A DNA stretch of 39,154 nt from Pseudomonadota bacterium. Lineage in GTDB: Bacteria > Pseudomonadota > Gammaproteobacteria > Burkholderiales > Burkholderiaceae_C. The notes under the pieces are model-generated. The model made no database searches. It was not told the DNA's origin and saw nothing but the letters and a program-made list of their open reading frames with translations. The stretch spans positions 4,876-44,029 of the forward strand of contig JAJZHH010000007.1 of the NCBI GenBank assembly GCA_021804595.1, written 5' to 3'. Below, in pieces: positions 29,508 through 37,141 of the stretch. The position numbers and the translations under genes are program-made. Each line of letters starts with the position of its first letter. Position 1 is the stretch's first letter.

Positions 29508-30221
29508 GTGGCACCGATCGACGGAATTCGCGCCTGCGTCTTCGACGCCTATGGAACCCTGTTCGATTTCGCGTCGGCGGCGGCACGCTGCCGCGACATT
29601 CCCGACGAGCAGCGCGCGGCGCTGACCACGCTGTGGCGCGACAAGCAGCTGCAGTACACCTGGCTGCGTTCGCTGCAAGGACGCTACGCCGATTTCCGCC
29701 AGGTCACCGCCGATGCGCTCGACTTCACGCTCGAGACCCTGGGCATCGCCAGCCCCGCCTTGCACGCGCGGCTGATGGCGCTGTACGAGACCCTGACGCC
29801 GTTCCCCGAGGTCGCCGACACGCTGCGCAGCTTGCGCGCGGCCGGCTTCAGGACCGCGATCCTGTCCAACGGCACGCCGGCCATGCTCGACGCCGCGGTG
29901 CGCGCCGGCGGGCTGCACGATCTGTTCGACGCGGTGCTGTCGGCCGACGCGGTGCAGCGGTTCAAGACCCATCCGGCGGTGTACGAATACGCGCTGCGGC
30001 AACTCGGCCTGCGCGCCGACCAGGTCTCGTTCCAGTCGTCCAACGGCTGGGACGCCTACGCCGCGTCGGCGTTCGGCATGCGCGTCGTCTGGTGCAATCG
30101 CTACGGCCAGCGTCGCGAGCATCTGCCGGGCGCGCCCGACCGCGAAGTGCGCAGCCTGGCCGAACTGCCGGCGCTGCTCGCGCCGGCGCCCCCCGGCGCC
30201 GCGGCTCGCGCGCGGAGCTGA
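29508..30221 (+). CDS. HAD-superfamily (S)-2-haloacid dehalogenase type II-like
   Basis: GTG start with GAAGGA upstream; IDGIRACVFDAYGTLFDFAS (catalytic Asp), ILSNGTPAMLDAAV, VSFQSSNGWDAYAASAFGMRVVWCNR. Confidence 0.9.
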   Translation: MAPIDGIRACVFDAYGTLFDFASAAARCRDIPDEQRAALTTLWRDKQLQYTWLRSLQGRYADFRQVTADALDFTLETLGIASPALHARLMALYETLTPFPEVADTLRSLRAAGFRTAILSNGTPAMLDAAVRAGGLHDLFDAVLSADAVQRFKTHPAVYEYALRQLGLRADQVSFQSSNGWDAYAASAFGMRVVWCNRYGQRREHLPGAPDREVRSLAELPALLAPAPPGAAARARS

Positions 30222-30239
30222 CACGCCCGGCGGGCCCGC

Positions 30240-30653
30240 TCACCACGCCGAGCGATCGATTTTCCCGCGACCCGCCTTGAGCTGCGCGCGTTCGGCCTTG
30301 CCGGCCAGGCGGCGCAGCCGCGACCCTTGGGTCGGTTTGGTCGGGCGCCGCGCCTTGGGCGCATGCGCGACCGCGTCGACCAGCTGCTGCAGGCGCTGCA
30401 TCGCGTCCTTGCGGTTCAGCTCCTGGCTGCGGTGCGCCTGCGCCTTGATCACGACGACGCCGTCCTCGGTGATGCGGTGATCAGGGCGCGCCAGCAGCCG
30501 CGCCTTCACCGCCGGTGGCAGCGACGACGCGGCGACGTCGAAGCGCAGCTGCACCGCGCTGGCGAGCTTGTTGACGTTCTGCCCGCCGGGCCCCTGGGCG
30601 CGAATCGCCTTGAATTCGACTTCCTCCGGGGCGATGGTGTACGAGGCAGGCAT
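30240..30653 (-). CDS. arfB: Alternative ribosome-rescue factor ArfB (YaeJ-like)
   Basis: FKAIRAQGPGGQNVNKLASAVQLRFDV (GGQ motif), short RF-like domain, basic C-terminal tail KARRPTKPTQGSRLRRLAGKAERAQLKAGRGKI. Confidence 0.95.
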   Translation of the reverse strand: MPASYTIAPEEVEFKAIRAQGPGGQNVNKLASAVQLRFDVAASSLPPAVKARLLARPDHRITEDGVVVIKAQAHRSQELNRKDAMQRLQQLVDAVAHAPKARRPTKPTQGSRLRRLAGKAERAQLKAGRGKIDRSAW

Positions 30654-30770
30654 GGCCGCGCCATCGTACGCCGAGGCGGCCGTGCGGCGTCGGGTGGCGC
30701 CGGCTTCGTCAAGTTCTGAGGAGCGCCCCGAGGGGGCTGCGCCAGGAGCAACCGACGCGCCGGCGTTCGC

Positions 30771-31340
30771 TCAGCGCCCGATCTTGCGCGCCAGCGCGGC
30801 CAGTGCGCCGAGCTGCGTCGCGATGAACTCGCGCGTCGCCGCGTCGGTCAGCTCGGGCGCGTCGCCACCAACCTTGGCCGCCGCCTGCCCGACCATCACC
30901 TCGGGCTTGTTCAGCACGTGGGCGTCGAGAAACACCAGGCTCTGGCGCAGGTGATACTGGGCGCGCGCGCCGCCGAGCAGACCGGGCGACGCGGTCTGGA
31001 TCGCCACCGCCTTGCCGGCGAAAGGCTGCGGCGTCATGCGCGACAGCCAGTCGATCGCGTTCTTCAGCGCGCCGGGTACCGAGTAGTTGTATTCAGGCGT
31101 GACGATGATGACGCCGTCGGCCGCGCGGATGCGCTCGGCCATCGCCTGCACCGGCGCCGGGATGCCGGCCGCCTGCACGTCGGCGTCGTAATGCGGGAAC
31201 TCGGCAATCGACCCCAGCGCGGTGATCGACACGCCGGCCGGCGCCAGCGCCGGCAAGGCGCGCGCGATCGCGGCGTTGAACGATGCCTGGCGCAGGCTGC
31301 CGAGCAGCGTCACGAATTGCAGCGATCCGGATTCGTCCAT
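30771..31340 (-). CDS. NADPH-dependent FMN reductase (ChrR-like)
   Basis: FVTLLGSLRQASFNAAIARALPALAP...IIVTPEYNYSVPGALKNAIDWLSR...GKAVAIQTASPGLLGGARAQYHLRQ. Confidence 0.95.
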   Translation of the reverse strand: MDESGSLQFVTLLGSLRQASFNAAIARALPALAPAGVSITALGSIAEFPHYDADVQAAGIPAPVQAMAERIRAADGVIIVTPEYNYSVPGALKNAIDWLSRMTPQPFAGKAVAIQTASPGLLGGARAQYHLRQSLVFLDAHVLNKPEVMVGQAAAKVGGDAPELTDAATREFIATQLGALAALARKIGR

Positions 31341-31452
31341 GATGGTCCTCCCTGCTTGTTGTGGGTGCCAACATTTCAGCAGATCGCGCGCTGACGTGCC
31401 GGCAACTGGCGCGCCGGGCCGGGCGGACGCGGCTGCGCGACGGCCCGCAGGC

Positions 31453-33720
31453 CTACTGCCAGGCGTAGCTCACCCCCAGCCAGGCGCCGCGCGGCGCTCC
31501 GGGGGCCTCGAAGCGGGTGCTGCGCCATGCGTTCGGGTCGCTGCTGAAGCTTCGATCCGGGCCGGTGAACTCGTTCTGGCCGAGCTGGCCGAAGTCGGCG
31601 TAGACGCGGTTGAACAGGTTGTGGATCGCGAAGTCGACGCGCCAGTGCCGATCCACAAGGTAGCGCGCGCCGACGTCGACCCGCGCGAATCCGCCGAGGC
31701 TGCCGCGAGCATCGCGGTTGTTTTCGTCGCCCTGCGCGTAGCGATCGCTGTAGGCCACCAGCTGACCGCGCAGTTGCCAGCGTTCGGTCGGCGTGTAGCG
31801 GGCCGACAGCGCCGCGCTCCACACCGGGATGTTGGGCAGGCGGTCGCCGGGGCGTACCTGGATGTTGCCGCTGGCGTCGGCACTGGAATTGCTCGAGCTC
31901 TGCTCCAGGAACCCCGATTCGTAAGTGGCCAGGGTATGGCTGAGCGAGGCCGACCACTGCCAGTGCCGGCTGGCGCCGAGCAGGTCGACGCTCGCGGTGC
32001 GGAACAGCTCCTGCGGGATGTTGGCGAAATAGCCCTGGGTCATGTTCGACAGGCTGATGAACTGGATCGCGTTGTCCAGCGCGGTGCGGGTGTACGACGC
32101 GCGCAGGCGCATGCCGGCCAGGTGCCAGACGGCGCCGGCGCGCACGGTGTGCGCGACTTCCGCCGCCAGCGACGGGTCGGCCACCAGCACATTGGGCAGC
32201 GTGCACGGCGCCGCCGGACTGGCGCAGGTGAGCTCGACCGGCATCGGCACGCGCATGCCCTGCGCGTAGCGCAGCTGGTAGGACGCGCGCCGCGTGGGAT
32301 GCACGTCGACGCCGACGCTGGGGTTGAAGCGCGCGTAGCGGTGGCTGCCGCCCAGCGCCCCGCCGAGGTGGTCGCTCATGTCCACGCTGGCGTCCTCGTA
32401 GCGTCCGCCGGCGTCGACGTCCAGCCAGTGCGCGGGCGACAGCTTGTCGGTGAGGTAGATGCCGCGGTAGACGTTGCGCACGCCCAGGTCGACCGGCTGC
32501 TGGTTGAAGGGGCCGACGCCCACCGTGTAGCGCCCGGGCGTGAAGCCGGCCGCCTGCTGCAGCTGGGTATAGCGAACGGTCTGGCGGTCGTCGTCGACGC
32601 CGGCGGTGACGACGTTGGGCATGCCGGCCAGCGGCGTGTCGCGGCGCAACGCCAGCGCCATGCCGCGCGCCCGCTGGTGCAGGGCTGCGACCACATTGCT
32701 GGCGACCGGGTTGGCAAGTGTCGGGGCCGTACCGTCGTAGCTGCCGTTGACGTTGCTGTTGAACCCCGACTGGTCGCTGTTGCGCAGGTACACGCGGGCG
32801 GTGACCTGCCAGTGCGGCGACAGCCGCTGCGTGTCGCCGAGGTTGAAGAAGTTCAGCTGGTTGTCGATCCAGTCGGGCGCCGTGTAGATGTCGGTCGGCG
32901 TGTTCATCCACTCCGCAGGCAGCGTCTGCGACCCCGACAGGTGGCTGCGGGCGAAGGTATAGCCCAGGTCCAGGTGATTGCCGTCGGCGTCTCGGGTCGC
33001 TTTCGCGAACAGCGTGCGATTGCTGCTCGGGCTGTACGGCGCGAAGCCGTTGTCGTGCTGATTGCGCGCCGCGACGAAGCCGCTCCAGTCGCCGCGGCTG
33101 CCGCCGATGCGCGCGCTCTCGGCGGTGCGCCCGAAGCTACCGGCTTCGACGGCGACCTCGCCGCCCGGGTCGTGACGTCCGTCGCGGGTGTCGACAAGCA
33201 CCGAACCTCCCAGGGTGTTGAGCCCGAACAGCGGGTCGGCGTAGGGCACCAGCGTGATCGAGCGGATCGCATTGCTCGGCAGCAGATCCCAGTTCACGGT
33301 GTCGCCGAACGGCTCGTTCACGCGCGCGCCGTCCTGGAACACCGACAGCCCTTGCGGCGTGCCCAGCAGCGGCGACGCGGCGAAGCCGTTGAAGCGCAGC
33401 GACGGCTGCAGCGCGTTGCCCTGCTCGTGGGTCAGCGCCGCCCCCGGGAGGTTCTGCGCCAGCGCGTCGGGCAGCGGCGTCGCCGGTTGCTCGCGCAAGG
33501 TGCGGCCGGCGATTTCAAACGCGTGCGGCGGCGCGCGAAAACCCTCGACCGCAGGCAGGCCCACGACCACGGCGGGCAGTTGCGGCACGGCCGCTGCGGC
33601 CGCTGCGGCCGATGCCGGCGCGGCCGGCGGCGCCGCGGGCAGGCTCGTCCGCGCCGCGGCCTGCGCGCCGGCGGCGGCGAGTGCCACACCCACGCCACGG
33701 ATCCACACCGATCGCGTCAT
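31453..33720 (-). CDS. TonB-dependent receptor (unknown substrate, TBDR-1)
   Basis: Signal peptide MTRSVWIRGVGVALAAAGAQAA; plug LPGAALTHEQGNALQPSLRFNGFAASPLLGTPQGLSVFQDGARVNEPFGDTVNWDLLPSNAIRSITLVPYADPLFGLNTLGGSVLVDTRDG; C-terminal aromatic WLGVSYAWQ. Confidence 0.92.
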   Translation of the reverse strand: MTRSVWIRGVGVALAAAGAQAAARTSLPAAPPAAPASAAAAAAAVPQLPAVVVGLPAVEGFRAPPHAFEIAGRTLREQPATPLPDALAQNLPGAALTHEQGNALQPSLRFNGFAASPLLGTPQGLSVFQDGARVNEPFGDTVNWDLLPSNAIRSITLVPYADPLFGLNTLGGSVLVDTRDGRHDPGGEVAVEAGSFGRTAESARIGGSRGDWSGFVAARNQHDNGFAPYSPSSNRTLFAKATRDADGNHLDLGYTFARSHLSGSQTLPAEWMNTPTDIYTAPDWIDNQLNFFNLGDTQRLSPHWQVTARVYLRNSDQSGFNSNVNGSYDGTAPTLANPVASNVVAALHQRARGMALALRRDTPLAGMPNVVTAGVDDDRQTVRYTQLQQAAGFTPGRYTVGVGPFNQQPVDLGVRNVYRGIYLTDKLSPAHWLDVDAGGRYEDASVDMSDHLGGALGGSHRYARFNPSVGVDVHPTRRASYQLRYAQGMRVPMPVELTCASPAAPCTLPNVLVADPSLAAEVAHTVRAGAVWHLAGMRLRASYTRTALDNAIQFISLSNMTQGYFANIPQELFRTASVDLLGASRHWQWSASLSHTLATYESGFLEQSSSNSSADASGNIQVRPGDRLPNIPVWSAALSARYTPTERWQLRGQLVAYSDRYAQGDENNRDARGSLGGFARVDVGARYLVDRHWRVDFAIHNLFNRVYADFGQLGQNEFTGPDRSFSSDPNAWRSTRFEAPGAPRGAWLGVSYAWQ

Positions 33721-33801
33721 CGCGCCGCCCCGCAACGCGTCGATGCACTCCGGCCAGGCGCGGCAGAGCCGCTCGATGCGGCGCGAGCGGTGCGCCGCAT
33801 G

Positions 33802-35886
33802 TCAGAACCCGCGCGTCAGCTCGACGCCGATGCCGGCGTTGCGCCCCGGTGCGGCTTCGTAATAGCGGCCCTGCGAGTCGGCGATGACGACCGCGCCGAC
33901 GTACTGGCGGTCGAACACGTTGTCGACCCGCAGGTACTCGTGCAGCGTCCAGCGGCCGCGGCGCTGGCGGGTTCCCAGCGACGCATTGAGCACGCCCCAG
34001 CCCTGCGCCGCGGCGCTGTTGTTCGCATCGACGAAGACCTGGCTGCGCAACTGCCAGTCGAGCGTGGCGTGGAAGCCGTGCAGCGCGCGCGGGCGCCAGC
34101 TCAGCATGCTGTCGAGCTGCTGCCTGGGCACACCCGGCATCGTGTTTCCGTCGTAGGGTCCGCCGACGAAGCGCACGTCGACCAGGCTGTAGGCGAGCCG
34201 CGCGCGCAGGTCGTGCGGCAGCCGCGCACGCAGGCCCAGATCGACGCCCCAGCGCCGCGTGCTGCCGGCGTTGACGTAGCTGGTGCGGCCGCCGCTCGAT
34301 TTGTAGACGACGATCTGGTTGTCGGTGTCGACGTGGTACAGCGACGCATCGACGCGCAGCACGCCGGCGTGGCCGCGCCAGCCGACTTCGGCGCTGCGCA
34401 GATGCATGGGCTGCAGTGCGAAATTCAGCCCGGGCTGGCCGTCGGGCCGGTACGCCAGCTGGTAGGCGGTCGGCGTGACGAAACCGTGGCCGTAGTCGGC
34501 GTAGACGCTGTTGCCGGCGTCGAGCCGCCACAGCACGCCGACCACCGGGTCGGTGCTGGCGTAAGTCGCGCCGCCGCTGCTGCCGGCGTCGAACGGCGCA
34601 TCGAGCGCGGTGCTCGAGCCGAAGCGGACCTGGTCGTGACGGAGCCCGCCGCTGAGCTCGACGCCTGCGCCAAGCTGCCAATGCGCCTGCACGAACTGCG
34701 CGAAGTTGTCGACCGTGTTGTACTGGTCGTTGCGCAGCCCGGTCTGGGTGCCGAAATCGTTGACCCAGCCCTTGCGCCACTCGTTCTCGCGCCCGTAGTC
34801 GACGCCGGCGGCCAGGCGGTAGGGGCGCGCGGCGAGTTCGCCGGCATGGGTGAACTGCGCGCGGGTGCCGCCGAAGGCGTCGCGCAGATCGACCACGCCG
34901 CCTGCCGAGTAGCCGAAACTGCCGCTGAACGGCAGGAACTGCACGACCCGCCGAGTGCCGTCGTACAGCGCCAGTTGCATCGCATCGGCAGCATCGAAGC
35001 GGTGCTGCCAGGAGACGCCGACCTGGCGGTTGCGCGCGGTCTTGCGCGCGTTGTAGGCCAGGATCGCCGGATCGACGCCGCTGGGGTCGCGCTGCAGTTC
35101 GGCGCGTGTCAGTCCGGCCGGATCCTGCGCGTCCTGGTTCAACGCGTTGAGCACGACGCTGTAGCGGTCGCTGTCGCCGGTGTCACGCCGCAGCACCGCA
35201 TTGAACTGCTGCCGGGTGGCCTGGCTGTGCTGGCGCCAGCCGGCCGTGCGCATGTCGGTCAGCCCCGCGACTCCGCTCCAGGAGCCGCTGCGCGCGCCGC
35301 CGCTGAGCACGGTCTGCCGCGTGCCCCAGGCGCCGAGCCAGTTGCTCAGCGTGGCCTCCGGGCGACGCGGCGCGTCGCGCGTCCAGGCTTCGAGCACGCC
35401 ACCGGCGGCGTTGCCGTACAGCGCGGCGAAGGGGCCCTTGATGACCTTCACGCCGCCGAGCATCGGCAAGTCGATGACTTGCGACTGGGCCTGGCCGTCG
35501 GGCATGGTCAACGGGATGCCGTCGAGCTCCAGGCGCAGGTCCTGCACGCCGAACGGCGAATCGGCGCCGAAGCCGCGGATCGACATTTGCATGTCCTGCG
35601 CGTAGTCCTGGCGGTTGTTGACGATCAGCCCCGGAACCTGGTTCAGCGTTTCCGACAGGTTGATGCGCGGCTGGCCTTCGGTCAAGGCGCGCCGGCCGAG
35701 CACCGTGATCGCCGACGGCAGCGCGCCGGGGCCGTAGCTCAGCCCCTGCACGACGACGCCGCGCAGCGCCTGCGGCGCCGACGCCGCGCCAGCCGGCGCG
35801 GCGGCCACGGCGTCGGGGGTCGCGGCGACCGCAGGCGCGGCCGCCGCGACCAGCAACACGAACAGCGAGCGGTGCGCGTTGCTCAT
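33802..35886 (-). CDS. TonB-dependent receptor (FecA-like plug, TBDR-2)
   Basis: VVVQGLSYGPGALPSAITVLGRRALTEGQPRINLSETLNQVPGLIVNNRQDYAQDMQMSIRGFGADSPFGVQDLRLELDGIPLTMPDG...GPFAALYGNAAGGVLEAWTRDA; terminal F. Start overlaps the upstream stop (ATGA). Confidence 0.93.
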   Translation of the reverse strand: MSNAHRSLFVLLVAAAAPAVAATPDAVAAAPAGAASAPQALRGVVVQGLSYGPGALPSAITVLGRRALTEGQPRINLSETLNQVPGLIVNNRQDYAQDMQMSIRGFGADSPFGVQDLRLELDGIPLTMPDGQAQSQVIDLPMLGGVKVIKGPFAALYGNAAGGVLEAWTRDAPRRPEATLSNWLGAWGTRQTVLSGGARSGSWSGVAGLTDMRTAGWRQHSQATRQQFNAVLRRDTGDSDRYSVVLNALNQDAQDPAGLTRAELQRDPSGVDPAILAYNARKTARNRQVGVSWQHRFDAADAMQLALYDGTRRVVQFLPFSGSFGYSAGGVVDLRDAFGGTRAQFTHAGELAARPYRLAAGVDYGRENEWRKGWVNDFGTQTGLRNDQYNTVDNFAQFVQAHWQLGAGVELSGGLRHDQVRFGSSTALDAPFDAGSSGGATYASTDPVVGVLWRLDAGNSVYADYGHGFVTPTAYQLAYRPDGQPGLNFALQPMHLRSAEVGWRGHAGVLRVDASLYHVDTDNQIVVYKSSGGRTSYVNAGSTRRWGVDLGLRARLPHDLRARLAYSLVDVRFVGGPYDGNTMPGVPRQQLDSMLSWRPRALHGFHATLDWQLRSQVFVDANNSAAAQGWGVLNASLGTRQRRGRWTLHEYLRVDNVFDRQYVGAVVIADSQGRYYEAAPGRNAGIGVELTRGF

Positions 35887-37022
35887 TTGACGAAGGAGTC
35901 GAACTGCGACGCATCGTTGGGCGCGGCCTGCGCGGTCAACGGCTTGCCCGACGGCGCGTAGCCGTTGGCGTGCAGCAGGAAGGCCATCACGTCGACGTAC
36001 TGCGCGGGCTTGAGCTGCCCGGGCTTGTCGGCCGGCATATTCGTCGTCACGTACTGGAAGATGCCACCGATGGTCATCGTCGAGTTGCTCGACGGCGCGA
36101 AACCGGCACCGACCAGCGCCGGCGCGGTGCGGCCTTCGAGCTTGGCGCCGTGGCAGCGCGCGCACTCGGCGGCGTACACCTTGCGCCCCGGCCCGACCTG
36201 CGCGGCGGCAAACTGCGCGGTCGGCGTCGCGGCCACGCGCACGAAGCCCCATCCCGGCTGCGGGTGGAACGCCGTACGCGTCGGCGTGGCCGTGGCCACG
36301 CCGTGATCGGCGGCACCTTGCGGCGCCGCCGTGGCCGTCAGGCGCTGCAGTTCGCCGCTGCGGCGCAAGGCGTCGATGGCGTGTGACAGGCGACCGACCA
36401 GCGCGCGCTCGCGCGTCGCGCCGACGAAGCGCAACTGCCAGGTCGAGAAGCGCGAATGCGTCGGCTGCTGCGCGAAGTGCACCCCGGGGTGCGCGCGCTG
36501 GTAGTCCAGCAGGCTCGGCGCCCACGCGATGCCGTGCGGCACCCGCCGCTCGGCCACCGCGCGGATCACCGCGTCGGGCGTGTTCTCGACGTCGAAGTCC
36601 GGCACCTTGGCCTCGGCCGCGATCAACTGCGCCGGCGTGCGGTAGGCGACCGCAACGGCGCCGCCGGGCGCGGTACCGGGCAGCGCGAACTCGACGAAGT
36701 CCGCCGCGACGTAGGGCTGCGACGCGACCAGGCCCGCGCCCGGGCGGGCGCCGGCGGCGGTCGGGATGCCGGCGAACACGTCGCAGGTCGACGCCAGCAG
36801 CTTCGTCAGCCGCGGCTGGGCCAGCGCACCATCGCCGAGCGCGCGGCCGAGGTCGACTTCACGATAGGACAGCGCCAGGCGGCCGAACGCGGCCTTCGCC
36901 ACCGCCGTGTCGACACTGCGTGTCGGGCTGTGCGGGAACAGGCACAGACGCACTTCGTGGCTGTGCGCCGACGTGGCGGCGAACGCGACGGCGCCCGCCA
37001 GGAGGAGATTGCGGTACTTCAT
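35883..37022 (-). CDS. Fusion of XoxJ/MxaJ-like periplasmic binding domain and c-type cytochrome
   Basis: N-terminal signal peptide and SBP-like domain (HEVRLCLFPHSP...STCDVFAGIP...YRTPAQL...GIAWAPSLLDYQR), then GRKVYAAECARCHGAKLEGRTAPALVG...TTNMPADKPGQLKPAQYVDVMAFLL (CxxCH plus Met ligand). Confidence 0.85.
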   Translation of the reverse strand: MKYRNLLLAGAVAFAATSAHSHEVRLCLFPHSPTRSVDTAVAKAAFGRLALSYREVDLGRALGDGALAQPRLTKLLASTCDVFAGIPTAAGARPGAGLVASQPYVAADFVEFALPGTAPGGAVAVAYRTPAQLIAAEAKVPDFDVENTPDAVIRAVAERRVPHGIAWAPSLLDYQRAHPGVHFAQQPTHSRFSTWQLRFVGATRERALVGRLSHAIDALRRSGELQRLTATAAPQGAADHGVATATPTRTAFHPQPGWGFVRVAATPTAQFAAAQVGPGRKVYAAECARCHGAKLEGRTAPALVGAGFAPSSNSTMTIGGIFQYVTTNMPADKPGQLKPAQYVDVMAFLLHANGYAPSGKPLTAQAAPNDASQFDSFVK

Positions 37023-37082
37023 GGGGAACCTGCCTGGATGAGGAATGCTTGGGAGGCGGCGGCGGCCGGTGCGGGCCCTGCC

Positions 37083-37140
37083 GGCCGGCGCGCGTCGCGC
37101 GCCGGCCTCGGCTTGAGCTCAGCCCCGAGCCGCCGGCTCG
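37083..37140. promoter_or_regulatory. Intercistronic stem-loops after the PQQ dehydrogenase
   Basis: GGCCGGCGCGCG-T-CGCGCGCCGGCC (12-bp perfect arms, 37083-37107) and CGAGCC-GCC-GGCTCG (37126-37140), between the dehydrogenase stop and the cytochrome fusion start. Confidence 0.55.
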
Positions 37141-37141
37141 A

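Noticed and set aside
31222-35961. 1579-aa plus-strand ORF
   Set aside because: Antisense to the FMN reductase and two TonB receptors; translation is low-complexity R/A/V/H/Q-rich with no domain. Typical GC-rich shadow ORF.
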